This document shows, piece after piece, positions 24,356 through 34,294 of a DNA stretch of 64,000 nucleotides. Location of the stretch: contig CACYGX010000010.1 in NCBI GenBank assembly GCA_902774055.1, positions 1 to 64,000 on the forward strand, in the 5' to 3' direction. Both the position numbers and the translations under genes were made by a program. The notes below the pieces were generated by a model that was given only the letters and a program-made list of their open reading frames with translations, had not been told where the DNA came from and searched no databases. The stretch is from an uncultured Bacteroidales bacterium (GTDB taxonomy: Bacteria; Bacteroidota; Bacteroidia; Bacteroidales; Muribaculaceae). The first letter of the stretch is position 1. Every line of letters starts with the position of its first letter.

Positions 24356-25788
24356 ATGCAAGTAAAAGATCTGAATCCGCAAGCAGTATGGTCGATCTTT
24401 GACGAGATCACCAAGGTGCCCCGCCCCAGTGGCAATGAAGAAGGCAAGTTAGACAAGATCCGCGCATGGCTCGTGGACTTCGCCAAAAAGCACAATTTGG
24501 AGTACAAAATCGACAAGACCGGCAACGTGGCTATCTTCAGGCCCGCCGCTCCTGGCTACGAGAAGTGCAAGGGCATCGTGCTTCAAGGTCACATGGATAT
24601 GGTCGCCGAGAAAGGTCCCGGTTCGACCCACAACTTTGACACCGACCCCATCGAGACCATCATCGATGGTGAATGGGTACGTGCCAACAACACCACGCTG
24701 GGCGCCGACGACGGTATGGGCCTGGCTATCGCTCTGGCTGCCGTTATCGAGCCCTCGCTGCAGTGCGGTCCCCTGGAGGCTCTCGCCACCGTTGACGAGG
24801 AGACTGGTCTGACTGGTGCCAGCAACATCGAGGCCGACATGCTCGTGGGTGACTACCTGCTCAACCTCGACGAGGAAGAGGACGGCGTGATCACCATGGG
24901 CTGCGCCGGTGGTCTGGTGAGCATCTTCAAGTTCAACTACAAGCCCGAGGCCGCTCCCAAGGATCGCACCTACTTTGAGATCAAGTTTGAGCACTTCCAC
25001 GGTGGTCACAGCGGTGCCGACATCCACCTGGGCTTCGCCACCACAACCAAGCTGAGCAGCCGCCTGTTGTGGAACATCGGTGAAGAGATGGACTATGTGC
25101 TGGCCAAGATCGACGCCGGTAACCTGCACAACGCCATCGCTCACGCCGCTACCCTCGTTATCGGTATCAAGCCCGAGGACAAGGAGAAGCTGAGCGTCGT
25201 GCTCAATACCTTCATCGCCGAGGTGAAGAACGAGTACAAGCGCACCGAGCCCAAGATGGAAATCACCTGCAAGAGCGTTGACGCTCCCGAGACCATCATC
25301 GACACCGCATCGATGCCATGAGCATGGAGATTCCCGGCCTCGTTGAGACCTCGACCAACCTCGCTAGCGTGAAGATGCGCGAGGGCAACCAGATTGTTGT
25401 CGAGATGTTCCACCGTTCGTCGATCGAGAGTGGCAAGTATGACCTGACCCACAGGTGCGAGACTGTCTTCCGCCTGGCTGGTGCCAACGAAATCATCAGC
25501 GAAGGCGGTTACCAGGGCTGGGAGCCCATCAGCGACAGCCACCTCCTCTCGGTAGCTAAGGACTCGTGGGAGAAGCTCTTCGGCGTTCGTCCCGAGGTTC
25601 GCGCTATCCACGCTGGTCTGGAGTGCGGTCTGTTCCTGAAGGCCCGTCCCGACATGGAGATGATCAGCTTCGGTCCCACGCTGCGTGACGTGCACTCGCC
25701 CGCCGAGCGCTGCCACATCCCCGCCGTGGACAAGGCTTGGAAGCAAGTTCAGTCCATCCTCAAGACCATTGCCGAGGAGAGCAAGTAG
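24356..25788 (+). pseudogene. pepD: Aminoacyl-histidine dipeptidase (PepD, M20), frame-broken
   Basis: PepD is a cytoplasmic zinc peptidase that cleaves Xaa-His and other dipeptides. The first frame (24356-25321) holds the N-terminal metal site (GHMDMVAEKG, GADDGMGLAIALA, DEETGLTGA) and part of the dimerisation domain (HFHGGHSGADIH). It ends soon after ETIIDTAS. The second frame continues from about 25309 (IDAMSMEIPGLVETSTNLAS) through YQGWEP, IHAGLECGLF and HSPAERCHIP to 25788. Compared with the E. coli enzyme, about 14 residues are missing at the join (25304-25312), and the loss is not a multiple of three. This is a frame-breaking deletion or an assembly fault; all other hallmarks of a working enzyme are present. 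Confidence 0.85.
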
Positions 25789-25804
25789 GTTTGATTAAGT
25801 TTCA

Positions 25805-25840
25805 AGTCCTTAGTCCCTAGTTAACTGAGGACTAAGGACT
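25805..25840. repeat. 12-bp inverted repeat between pepD and the DUF3127 gene
   Basis: AGTCCTTAGTCC (25805-25816) and GGACTAAGGACT (25829-25840) form a 12-bp stem with a 12-nt loop. There is no T-run directly after it. Confidence 0.6.
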
Positions 25841-25865
25841 GAAGACTAACAACTAAGAAAAAAAA

Positions 25866-26279
25866 ATGGACATCAAAGGTAAGATTATTCAAAAGTTGGA
25901 TCCCCAGGGCGGTGTTTCCAAAGCTGGCAACCAGTGGAAGAAACAGGAATATGTCCTCGAGACGCTCGACAGCTACCCCAAGAAGGTGAAGTTTGACTTC
26001 TTTGGCGATCGTGCTGACCAGTACCCGCTGGAAGTGGGCGACATCATCACCCTGAGCTACGACATCGAGAGCCGCGAGTTCAACGGCCGTTGGTACACCG
26101 ACATCCGCGGCTTTAAGGCCGTGAAGGATGACCCCAACATGGCTAGTGCAGCTCCTGCTCCCTATCCCCCTGCTGCTGGTGCACCCGCTCCTGCTCCTGC
26201 ACCCGATGCAGGCATGGCCGTTCCGCCTGTCGATAACACCTTCGACCAGGCAAGCGCAGGCGACGACCTGCCTTTCTAA
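25866..26279 (+). CDS. DUF3127 domain protein
   Basis: The 137-residue protein begins MDIKGKIIQKLDPQGGVSKAGNQWKKQEYVLET and has a compact domain of about 95 residues (FDFFGDRADQYPLEVGDIITLSYDIESREFNGRWYTDIRGFKA) that fits the Bacteroidetes family DUF3127; the strand pattern resembles an OB fold. The tail is a low-complexity Ala-Pro stretch ending in the acidic GDDLPF, similar to the acidic tip of single-strand DNA-binding proteins. This suggests a nucleic-acid role, but that is an inference. It follows pepD after 77 nt and is closed by a terminator. Confidence 0.75.
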   Translation: MDIKGKIIQKLDPQGGVSKAGNQWKKQEYVLETLDSYPKKVKFDFFGDRADQYPLEVGDIITLSYDIESREFNGRWYTDIRGFKAVKDDPNMASAAPAPYPPAAGAPAPAPAPDAGMAVPPVDNTFDQASAGDDLPF

Positions 26280-26319
26280 TCAAGAGACAAGCATTTTTAC
26301 ATCGATAATTAAAACGCGA

Positions 26320-26352
26320 GCCGCTAGAGTTGTGAGACCCTAGCGGCTTTTA
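26320..26352 (+). terminator. Terminator after the DUF3127 gene
   Basis: GCCGCTAG (26320-26327) pairs with CTAGCGGC (26340-26347), followed by TTTTATTG. It lies between convergent genes. Confidence 0.85.
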
Positions 26353-26373
26353 TTGTAATACGCCTATTTCACC

Positions 26374-27024
26374 TCAGTCAGCGATGATCAGGCACTGTCC
26401 GTCGTGATACTGGAGAGAAAGGACACCCATGCTGTGGAGCGCCACCACGATGCGGGTCGCGGTCTCCTCGCTGATGTGAGCCAGCTTCATGTAACCATCA
26501 AGCGTGATGCCGCCGTGGTTGCGCAGGTAATCAAGTAGCACCTGTTCGCGCTCGGTATAGGTGATGGTCTCGGCAGTGCGTGTCTCCTCTATCTCGGTTT
26601 CGGCACTCATGATGCGCTCATGCAGACGGCTAGCCAGCATGTTTTCGTCGGCGACACGGTAATAGACGTGCCACACGCCGTTATCGTCTGGGGCCTCTAC
26701 AGGTTTCTCAAGGGCCTCGGCGATATCGGCCTTGACCACCGACTTGCCGTTGATGTTAAAGACCTTGAAGGTCACATGCTGCTCGGGGCGGCAATACATT
26801 TGTGCAGCCGTCTCGATCATGTAGATTTTCTCCTCGCTGCGCACCCCGGCAATGTTACCGTTGTCCTTGACGCCGATGAGCAAGTGGCCGCCGCTGTTAT
26901 TGGCAAATGCAGCAATTGAGCGGGCAATCTTGCGGGCATCAGTAATCTGGTACTTGAAATCCTGATGCTCATGCTCGCCCTCAAGGATGAGGTCTTGTAT
27001 ATAATGGCTTTTCTTGGTTTTCAT
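26374..27024 (-). CDS. AlbA_2 / Schlafen-type ATP-binding domain protein
   Basis: The 216-residue protein has an AlbA_2 (formerly AAA_4) domain in its first 130 residues: GEHEHQDFKYQITDARKIARSIAAFANNSGGHLLIGVKDNG, with the conserved glutamate-phenylalanine-lysine pattern and NSGGxLLIGV loop. The C-terminal part (about 160-216: EREQVLLDYLRNHGGITLDGYMKLAHISEETATRIVVALHSMGVL) looks like a winged-helix DNA-binding region. Such proteins are often regulators or linked to defence, but no partner is seen here. It is the last gene on the minus strand before the convergent DUF3127 gene. Confidence 0.8.
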   Translation of the reverse strand: MKTKKSHYIQDLILEGEHEHQDFKYQITDARKIARSIAAFANNSGGHLLIGVKDNGNIAGVRSEEKIYMIETAAQMYCRPEQHVTFKVFNINGKSVVKADIAEALEKPVEAPDDNGVWHVYYRVADENMLASRLHERIMSAETEIEETRTAETITYTEREQVLLDYLRNHGGITLDGYMKLAHISEETATRIVVALHSMGVLSLQYHDGQCLIIAD

Positions 27025-27109
27025 TGTCTTTTCATTAAATTACTAATCACACTTGCCCAGCGAATTACCTGATAAACAACGGTCTAATTCGCGCGCCTCG
27101 TGTTAAAAC

Positions 27110-28288
27110 CTAACGGGGGTTGTCCACACCAGGCTCCTGAGGGATGGGGCTACCGTCGAGCACCGCCCGCAGGTAGGGTTCCAGTTTTTGGGCATACCAC
27201 CAGAAACCGATATCGGTCAAGTGGATACCATCAACGGTTCCCTCGTTATTGGGGCCGTAAAGGTCCTTGCAAGTGATATAGTAGAGGTTGTTGGGATTAT
27301 CGGCCTTCAACTTCAAGTAGTTCTTGTGGTATTCGTTGTTCTTTTGCGGCAGGTATTCGCTGTAGAAAGCGCTGTACTTGGCATAACTGTACATCTGACC
27401 CTCGACCATGAAAATGGGCACCTCGGGCCGCAACTGGCGCAGGATATTGACAAAGCCATAGGTCACCGTGTCACACATGTCCTTGGTGCAGTTGGGGATG
27501 GGGTCCAGGATATAGGCCGCCACATCGGGAATCGTGGCCATGGCCTGTGCCATGCAGGAATCCATCTTGCCCTCGCCACTGAAGCCCAGATTGACACATT
27601 CCACATCCAGGTCACGCTGGATAATGCTCGTGGCCACCATGCCAGGGCGGCAAGCGCAGCCTCCTTGCAGGATGCTCGTGCCGTAGAACACAAACTTCTT
27701 GCCCTCACGGGGTGAATTCAGCATGGGCTGCATGATGACAGCACTGCTATCCACGCCAATTTCTATCCAACGAACGCCGTCATAGAGGGGTAGATAAATC
27801 ATATACTCGTGCATCTTGCCATCCAAACGATCCACATAGACCTTGCTCTGAATCGAATCCTGACGTGGCCTGATGTCGTTGTCGATGCGCACGGGGCGGT
27901 TGCAGTTCACAAACTGCCAACTCTCGCTATCTTTGTCCCAGATGTAAAGATCAGTGCCCTTGATGCCCGTGTCGGCCATGTGCATCATGTGCATGTTGGT
28001 CAACAGGTTATATCGCACAGCGATGGCCGTCGAGTTGGTGGCAAAACGGATAGCCTTGCCACTGGTGCATGCAGCGCGATCCCACAACGTGGGGCGCACT
28101 TTGCCGTAAAACTCCAGCGGGATGCGCGACTTCAACGTGCGGTCAAAGGCCCAGTTAATCATCCTGTAATGCATCGCGTCCACATAGCGCAACGTGTCCT
28201 TGTTGGTGAAATCCTGAGCATGCATCACCCCAGCAGCCATAAAGGCCAGAAATATCAGCGTGGCTAAAGACCTAAACATCTGTTTCAT
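27110..28288 (-). CDS. SGNH/GDSL hydrolase with GxDLY N-terminal domain, secreted
   Basis: SGNH hydrolases are serine esterases, often removing acetyl groups from polysaccharides. The 392-residue protein has a signal peptide (MKQMFRSLATLIFLAFMAAGVMHAQ). The N-terminal beta-rich domain contains GTDLYIWD, the GxDLY motif. The hydrolase domain begins with FYGTSILQGGCACRPG (nucleophile Ser), and further blocks are GFSGEGKMD, and the Asp-His pair in DGIHLTDIGFWWYA. The start at 28288 is chosen because it begins the signal peptide. It follows the PHP phosphatase gene by 28 nt. A role in cleaving host or dietary glycan esters is an inference. Confidence 0.88.
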   Translation of the reverse strand: MKQMFRSLATLIFLAFMAAGVMHAQDFTNKDTLRYVDAMHYRMINWAFDRTLKSRIPLEFYGKVRPTLWDRAACTSGKAIRFATNSTAIAVRYNLLTNMHMMHMADTGIKGTDLYIWDKDSESWQFVNCNRPVRIDNDIRPRQDSIQSKVYVDRLDGKMHEYMIYLPLYDGVRWIEIGVDSSAVIMQPMLNSPREGKKFVFYGTSILQGGCACRPGMVATSIIQRDLDVECVNLGFSGEGKMDSCMAQAMATIPDVAAYILDPIPNCTKDMCDTVTYGFVNILRQLRPEVPIFMVEGQMYSYAKYSAFYSEYLPQKNNEYHKNYLKLKADNPNNLYYITCKDLYGPNNEGTVDGIHLTDIGFWWYAQKLEPYLRAVLDGSPIPQEPGVDNPR

Positions 28289-28316
28289 AGCGTAAGGAAT
28301 ATATCTTGGACAATGG

Positions 28317-29135
28317 TTATTTACAGGCATTGAGGAGTTTAATGGCTTCCATACGGCCGCTATTGAGCAGCGTGGGATAATGGGCGTCGCTATTGACAAC
28401 TATTGGGGCATTGAAACGCTTGAGCAGCCCAAAGTACTTGAGATTAGGGTAATACCTGTTGCGTTGCAGCCATGCCTTAGTGTTAATTTCGATAATGAGG
28501 TGATGATCCATGATGTTCTCGAACAAGTCCATCACCAGTTTGTCATACCAGGGCTCATCATCGATGCCCTCGCGATATTGGCTCGCATTGAAACCGATTT
28601 TGTCCATGTGGCCCACGATGTCAAAGCCGCCCTCATAGACCATTGCCATCATCTGAGAGAAAAAGGTCCTGACCACATACTCGATGTCGCCATGAAATTT
28701 CTCTTGCATGCGCACCTTGAATCCCTCAAACTTACCATCGATATCCACCATATCACTCGCATCGTCGATGGCCGGAATGAAATGCACCGAACCGATGCGA
28801 TAATCCAACGGCAACTGCTTGAAAAACTCATCGGCAGGGCCATCACCCTCGCCCACATAGTCAATTTCCATCGATGTGTAAAGGTGGATGCGCTGGCCGT
28901 AGGTCTCGCGCAGGCGCGACATCTCATCAAAATAGGTCAGCACATCCTCGCGTGTCATGTTGACAGGGCTCTCGGCCGACACTGGCGAGTGAGGTGTGAA
29001 ACCCAGATGGGTAAACCCCAAGGCCAGGGCCTCGACGACAAAATCCTCCATCGGGGCATGTCCGTCACAGAACTGCGTGTGGGTGTGGAGGTTATATAAG
29101 TCTGTATCTTGGGTAATTCGTCTGAGATCAATCAT
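28317..29135 (-). CDS. PHP-domain phosphatase, histidinol-phosphatase-like
   Basis: PHP-domain phosphatases of this type remove phosphate from histidinol phosphate. The 272-residue protein has metal-binding motifs in NLHTHTQFCDGHA, GFTPHSPVS, MEIDYVGE, GSVHFI, IVGHMDKIG and the C-terminal NSDAHYP. The ATG is 2 nt after the mutL stop, so it is translated from the same message. Other histidine genes are not near. The role could be wider than histidine synthesis, since this family is versatile; the name is by similarity. Confidence 0.85.
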   Translation of the reverse strand: MIDLRRITQDTDLYNLHTHTQFCDGHAPMEDFVVEALALGFTHLGFTPHSPVSAESPVNMTREDVLTYFDEMSRLRETYGQRIHLYTSMEIDYVGEGDGPADEFFKQLPLDYRIGSVHFIPAIDDASDMVDIDGKFEGFKVRMQEKFHGDIEYVVRTFFSQMMAMVYEGGFDIVGHMDKIGFNASQYREGIDDEPWYDKLVMDLFENIMDHHLIIEINTKAWLQRNRYYPNLKYFGLLKRFNAPIVVNSDAHYPTLLNSGRMEAIKLLNACK

Positions 29136-29137
29136 GG

Positions 29138-31006
29138 TTAAAACATTTTGGTAATCTGATCCATGGGGATAACATTGATAATTGTCTTGCCATCGGGCGT
29201 GTAGTTGGGTTCAGGCAAGCACAACAGGTCACCCACAAGGATTTCCATTTCTTCCTGGCGCAAGGTTCGCCCTGCAGGGATGGCGGCAGACCGAGCCACG
29301 GTCAGCGCCAAATGTTCTTGCAACCGCTTCTTGAGGGGCATACCGCCCTCATCGACCGACGCGATGATCTGATGGATCATCGATGAAGCATCCACACCGT
29401 CGAGACCCGAAGGTATAGCGTTCACAGCCCAGTCGTTTCCACTCAGGGCAGACAAGGCGAAGCCCATCAATTCCATCTCGGGCAAGAGGCCTCGCAGGGT
29501 AACACTCTGGGCTGCGCTCAGATGAATCACCTCGGGGAACAAAATCGTCTGTGACGACATCTTGCCGTTGTGGATGCGGCTAATGTAACGGTCAAACAGG
29601 ATTCTCACATGAGCACGATGCTGGTCGATAATCATCAGGCCCGACTTGGCGGGAGACAAGATATAGCGCCCCTTTAATTGGAGATATACCGATTGAATTT
29701 CGCCCTGCAGCGGCAAGACGTTATCCTGAGCAGCAGTGTCAGCGATAGCAGGATCGGCAGCCTGGGCCTCGATGGATTCCTGATCGGCTCCCTCACGCTT
29801 CTTGCGTTCAAAGTTGGCAAACAACTCGTCCCAGTTGCTCATCGACTGGCGGTCAGCGGCATGGTGACGAGCATCTGCGCCCCCATGTCGGGACGATGTC
29901 TTGAAGGGGTTATAGGATGGATCGGCCTCTATCTCAGGACTATGCACCTCCACATGGCCTCCATAAGCGGGAATGGCCGGAGCGTCCTGGGTATCAAAGT
30001 CGATGGCCGGTACTTCACTAAAACGCCCTAGTGTCTCCTTGACACCAGCAGCGAGAATCTGCCAAATGGGCATCTCGTCCTCAAATTTGATCTCGGTCTT
30101 TGTGGGGTGAATGTTCACATCTATGGCCTGCGGGTCAACCTTGAAACGAAGGAAGTAATTGGGTTGTTCTCCCTCGGGAATGAGTTGCTCGTAGGCCGTC
30201 ATTACCGCCTTGTGGAAATAGGGGTGACGCATATAACGCTCGTTGACAAACATGAACTGCAACGCATTGCGCTTGCGGGCATTCTCGGGCTTGCCCACAT
30301 AACCCTCGATCTGGACGAGCGATGTCGAAATGCTCACCGGCAGCAACTGCTGATCTATGCTATTGCCCATCAATGCCGCGATGCGCTGACGGAAGGTGCC
30401 TTTCATCAGTTTGTACATCACGTTGCCGTTGTGCATGAGCGTGAACTCCACCTCATTGTTAATCAAGGCTAATTTCTCAAATTCCTTGACAATGTTGCTC
30501 AATTCGACTTGATTGGACTTGAGGAACTTGCGACGGGCAGGCACATTATAGAAAATGTTCTTGATCATGAAATTGCTGCCCACGGGACACGCGTCAGGCT
30601 CCTGGCTCTCGCATTGTGAGGCGTTGATGAGCAGACGTGTACCCAGTTGCGCATCGCGACGGCGCGTACGCAATTCCACCTGCGATATAGCGGCAATCGA
30701 TGCCAGCGCTTCGCCACGAAAACCCATCGTGCGCAGCGTGAACAGGTCATCGGCGGTGCGTATCTTGCTCGTGCTGTGCCGTTCAAATGCCAGCCGCGCA
30801 TCGGTGTCACTCATCCCCTCCCCATCGTCGATAATCTGAATCAGGGTGCGGCCCGCATCCTTGAGGATGATCTGGACATGAGTGGCCTGGGCATCAATGG
30901 CATTCTCCACCAGTTCCTTGATGACACTGGCAGGACGCTGGATGACTTCACCGGCGGCAATCTGGTTGGCTACCGAGTCGGGCAGGAGTTTGATGACATC
31001 GCTCAT
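29138..31006 (-). CDS. mutL: DNA mismatch repair protein MutL
   Basis: MutL couples mismatch recognition by MutS to strand removal. The 622-residue protein has the GHKL ATPase motifs in its first 350 residues: ELVENAIDAQA, IDDGEGM, RHSTSKI and TMGFRGEALASIAA, then VNERYMRHPYFHKA and DVNIHPTKTEIKF. A disordered linker (about 350-440) leads to the C-terminal dimerisation domain. Its DQHRAHVRILFD motif is related to, but not the same as, the DQHAxxE endonuclease motif, so nicking activity is uncertain. It overlaps the OstA-like gene by 4 nt. Confidence 0.96.
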   Translation of the reverse strand: MSDVIKLLPDSVANQIAAGEVIQRPASVIKELVENAIDAQATHVQIILKDAGRTLIQIIDDGEGMSDTDARLAFERHSTSKIRTADDLFTLRTMGFRGEALASIAAISQVELRTRRRDAQLGTRLLINASQCESQEPDACPVGSNFMIKNIFYNVPARRKFLKSNQVELSNIVKEFEKLALINNEVEFTLMHNGNVMYKLMKGTFRQRIAALMGNSIDQQLLPVSISTSLVQIEGYVGKPENARKRNALQFMFVNERYMRHPYFHKAVMTAYEQLIPEGEQPNYFLRFKVDPQAIDVNIHPTKTEIKFEDEMPIWQILAAGVKETLGRFSEVPAIDFDTQDAPAIPAYGGHVEVHSPEIEADPSYNPFKTSSRHGGADARHHAADRQSMSNWDELFANFERKKREGADQESIEAQAADPAIADTAAQDNVLPLQGEIQSVYLQLKGRYILSPAKSGLMIIDQHRAHVRILFDRYISRIHNGKMSSQTILFPEVIHLSAAQSVTLRGLLPEMELMGFALSALSGNDWAVNAIPSGLDGVDASSMIHQIIASVDEGGMPLKKRLQEHLALTVARSAAIPAGRTLRQEEMEILVGDLLCLPEPNYTPDGKTIINVIPMDQITKMF

Positions 31007-32874
31007 GGTAATAACTGCTCTTGTTCGGGTTTAGAAATATTGTCAGTGCCCATTTCGGACATCGTCACGTTGGTGACACCACTACCCGAACGGCGACGGG
31101 CTCCACCCTCTACCGACTGCCATAAGCGGCGCTGTTCTTCAGTCAGGTCATAGATGTCGTCGGGCGACTTGGGCCTCAAAGCGTCATACCACTTGAACTG
31201 TGGAAGATACATATCAACTCTCTTGGCAAGGAACAGCGGAGTTACCTTACCTGAGACCTCGGGCCACATCGTGATGCGGTCCACTTCTTGTTTGGCCTTG
31301 AGATTCAGCCTCAAGTAACTGGATTCGGCGTTGACCATCTTGTTGTAGGTCGAATCATCCTCCTGTGGGAACATGATGACCTGCACGTTACCGTCAACGT
31401 CGAGTTGCCGCAGTTCCTTTTTCTCAAACCAGGCCTTCATCTTCTTACCGCTCAACTGGTCATAATAGATCTCTCCCAAGTGTTCGGCCATAAATCCGCC
31501 CGTGGGCAAGGTTGCCCAGTCGGCGGTGCTGTCGTTGAGGTGTATGTTGATTTCGTCGCCAAAAATCTGGCGTTCCAGGTTCCACACCACGGCATGGCGG
31601 TACATGTTGATGATGGTGTCGGCCTCGCTCAACTGCAACGAGTCACAAATGCCCTGAATATCGCTGCGGTAAAAACGCACCTGGTTGAATGCCCGCAACA
31701 CACGCACCGAGTCGGTGAGCGAGTCGGTAACGACAGCGTTGATGAGGGTGCACAGCGTGTCGGCGTGCAGGTAGATGGTATCCTTCTGCGAAAACTCGCG
31801 AGCACGGGCACGACCCGTCACATAACTGTAGTGGACGTTATCGTCGTGGTAGCCGTAATCCCCATCAAGGATGACCTTGTTGTTTGGGTCGGTAATGACC
31901 ACATTGCCGCGCGCTTCGCCGTAGTTATGCTTGCGATTATAATATACGGTGTCGCCAAGCAGCGTCTTGCCGTCCTTGGCAGTGATGAGGGCGCGCTCAT
32001 AGAGCGTAGCGTCGTCGGCACTGGTATTGTACCATCCGTTGGTCGTATTAATGGTGTTGCTGTCACTCACGATGAGCGTCTCGCTGGTGATATGGGCGAT
32101 GTGGCTCTGCGTGTTATAGTCCAGCAGGTCGGTAAACATCTCGTAGCGGTCGTTGATCAGGTGGACGTCGCGCGAGAACTCGGCCTGTTTGGTATCCAGT
32201 TCATAGCGTCCGTACTGCGAGGTCAACTCGGTATTGTTGCGGTTATCGACGATGGTACCGCCGTCAAAGTAGTAGCCCACATTGGAGTTAATCTCGTAAT
32301 CCAGCGCATCGGTCAACAGGGTCGTGCTACGGTTCTCCAATCGCACATTGCTGCGCAATTCGGCCACGCCCTGGTCACCATAGTAGTGCAACACGTCACT
32401 ATAGACCCACAGGGTGTCGCCTTGGGTCATCTTCACGTTGCCGAATGCGTCCAGCGAACTGGTCTCGGCGTAGAAATAGGCGCTGTCACAGAACATATAC
32501 ATGTCACCACGGCGAAAACGCACATTGCCCTTCAGCACCTGATAGTCGCGACTGATAGCCTCGTTGGCCTTGAGGATGTCGGCGTTCTCGAGGAACACTT
32601 TATTGGTCTGGTTGCGGTTCGCCTTAGGAATCTGTGGGGTGATGCGGTTCACTGTGGGGCCTTTAGAACCCTTGCGGGCGGCCTGAACAGGTTGCGGATT
32701 GGTGGGACGCTTGACTTGGGTGCTTTTCTTTAAATTGGAATGGCGGACGGGACCTGAGGGACGCTGCGCCCACACCATGGGCGACATCGTCAACACCATT
32801 ACCAGGCACGCCATAACCACATGGCGCCAACAGCTGTTAATGGACGAGTGTCGCTTGTTGTGCGGGGCAAGCAT
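31003..32874 (-). CDS. OstA/LptD N-terminal domain-like envelope protein
   Basis: The OstA-like N-domain binds lipopolysaccharide in LptA and LptD, which carry LPS to the outer membrane. This 623-residue protein has a basic start and a hydrophobic signal (VVMACLVMVLTMSPMVWAQ), then a Lys/Pro-rich linker. From about residue 85 repeated beta-strand units follow the pattern ADILKANEAISRDYQVLKGNVRFRR and YYGDQGVAELRSNVRLENRS, as in jellyroll folds. There is no barrel of LptD type. It sits between the SurA-like gene and mutL, overlapping the latter by 4 nt. Role in LPS transport is inferred from the domain. Confidence 0.85.
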   Translation of the reverse strand: MLAPHNKRHSSINSCWRHVVMACLVMVLTMSPMVWAQRPSGPVRHSNLKKSTQVKRPTNPQPVQAARKGSKGPTVNRITPQIPKANRNQTNKVFLENADILKANEAISRDYQVLKGNVRFRRGDMYMFCDSAYFYAETSSLDAFGNVKMTQGDTLWVYSDVLHYYGDQGVAELRSNVRLENRSTTLLTDALDYEINSNVGYYFDGGTIVDNRNNTELTSQYGRYELDTKQAEFSRDVHLINDRYEMFTDLLDYNTQSHIAHITSETLIVSDSNTINTTNGWYNTSADDATLYERALITAKDGKTLLGDTVYYNRKHNYGEARGNVVITDPNNKVILDGDYGYHDDNVHYSYVTGRARAREFSQKDTIYLHADTLCTLINAVVTDSLTDSVRVLRAFNQVRFYRSDIQGICDSLQLSEADTIINMYRHAVVWNLERQIFGDEINIHLNDSTADWATLPTGGFMAEHLGEIYYDQLSGKKMKAWFEKKELRQLDVDGNVQVIMFPQEDDSTYNKMVNAESSYLRLNLKAKQEVDRITMWPEVSGKVTPLFLAKRVDMYLPQFKWYDALRPKSPDDIYDLTEEQRRLWQSVEGGARRRSGSGVTNVTMSEMGTDNISKPEQEQLLP

Positions 32875-32938
32875 AAGGGGGGAACGATAATTCTCAGTTA
32901 CTAAATGTTGGTAAAACCGCCTAAAAAAGGCCTATAGC

Positions 32939-34294
32939 CTACTTGTTTTTCTTGAGCCAATCATACTTGAAGTCGCAGTTGCGCCAGCCCTCCTCGATAT
33001 AGACATAGACGCTCTGTTGCTTCTTGATGACCCAGTTACGCAAGATATTCTCCTTGGCGTCGGCTTCACACATCTCCTTGATGATCATGTAGTCCTCGGC
33101 AAGGTCCGCCTTGTGGCCGTCAATGCGCTTGACGAGCTTCACGATGGCGAGTTGCTCACGGCGTGTCTTGGGGTTGATCATGACGAACGGCTCACTCACA
33201 TCACCGGGCTGCATGGTGCTGATCTTCTTACCCACTTCGGCAGGCAGGTCAGCCATCTCAAAGCGGCTGCTGTGGTTCTTCTCGTTGAGCATATTGCCGT
33301 TGTTGTTGCGCGAATCCTTGTCCTGGGAGATGAGCAATGCCATTTCCTCGAAGGTGTGCTTACCCTCAGAGATGTCGGCACGGACCGAATCCAGGCGGAC
33401 TAAGGCATCGGTGAGGTCTTTGTCGCTCACCTTGGGGCGCAACAGGATGTGGCGTGTGTTGATGCGATCACCACGTTTCTCGATGAGCTGGATGATATGG
33501 AAACCGTCATCGGTCTCAACGATATTGGAAACACGCTTGTTGTCGTTGAGGTTGAATGCTGCAGTAGCATACTCGGGCAACAGCACTGAACGGCTCTGGA
33601 AGCCGGTCTCACCGCCATAGACTGCCGTTGACTGGTCCTGGCTGTAGAGAATGGCTAGGGTCGAAAATTCGCGCTCGCCGCTATTGACTTGGTTGGCGTA
33701 GTCACGCAGGCGGGATTTCACCTCATCGATCTCCTGCTGAGGGATAACCGGGTTAATGGTGATGATTTGAGCCTCGACCTGCATGGGGATATATGGCAGC
33801 GAGTCCTTGGACAGGCTGTTGTAGTACTTGCGCACCTCAGAGGGTGTCGCCTTGACATTCTTGGTCAATTCATTCTGCACCTGTTGGATGCTGTACTGGT
33901 CGGAATACACCTCGTTGAGTTTCTCGCGCAAGCGGGGCAAAGGCATGCGGAAGTACTCCTCGACCTTCTCCTTCGAGCCCAGATTGGCGATAAAGTAGTT
34001 GATTCGACTCTCCACCTCGGCGCTGATGCTCGATGCCTGCACCTCGACGGTGTCGATACGGGCCTGGTCCAGGAAAAGCTTGTCAACAGCCATCTTCTCG
34101 GGAATGACACAATAGGGGTTGCCATCAATAGCAACACGCTCATAGAGAGCCTGTTGGTACTGTTCCTCGATATCACTCTTGAAGATGGGCTCATCGCCGA
34201 TGACCCACGCCACTTCTTCTGCAACATTATTCTGTGCCAGCGCCGTCATCAAGACGGCAGCAAACGCCAATGCGGTAAAAAATCTACGTTTCAC
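32939..34294 (-). CDS. SurA-like periplasmic peptidyl-prolyl isomerase
   Basis: SurA helps outer-membrane proteins fold on their way to the Bam complex. The 451-residue protein has a signal peptide (MKRRFFTALAFAAVLMTALAQ), an N-terminal chaperone part (VAWVIGDEPIFKSDIEEQYQQ, as in SurA), then two parvulin-type regions: about 170-270 (PMQVEAQIITI, FSTLAILYSQDQSTAVYGGETGF) and 275-385 (TRHILLRPKVSD, MALLISQDKDSRNNNGN). It ends with a helical and aromatic tail. It lies between the isomerase at 34661 and the OstA-like gene, a chaperone and LPS-transport group. Confidence 0.88.
   Translation of the reverse strand: MKRRFFTALAFAAVLMTALAQNNVAEEVAWVIGDEPIFKSDIEEQYQQALYERVAIDGNPYCVIPEKMAVDKLFLDQARIDTVEVQASSISAEVESRINYFIANLGSKEKVEEYFRMPLPRLREKLNEVYSDQYSIQQVQNELTKNVKATPSEVRKYYNSLSKDSLPYIPMQVEAQIITINPVIPQQEIDEVKSRLRDYANQVNSGEREFSTLAILYSQDQSTAVYGGETGFQSRSVLLPEYATAAFNLNDNKRVSNIVETDDGFHIIQLIEKRGDRINTRHILLRPKVSDKDLTDALVRLDSVRADISEGKHTFEEMALLISQDKDSRNNNGNMLNEKNHSSRFEMADLPAEVGKKISTMQPGDVSEPFVMINPKTRREQLAIVKLVKRIDGHKADLAEDYMIIKEMCEADAKENILRNWVIKKQQSVYVYIEEGWRNCDFKYDWLKKNK

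Noticed and set aside
31288..32733. A 481-residue plus-strand frame opposite the OstA-like gene
   Set aside because: The minus strand carries the conserved OstA-type repeats and signal peptide; the opposite frame has a composition typical of antisense translation.
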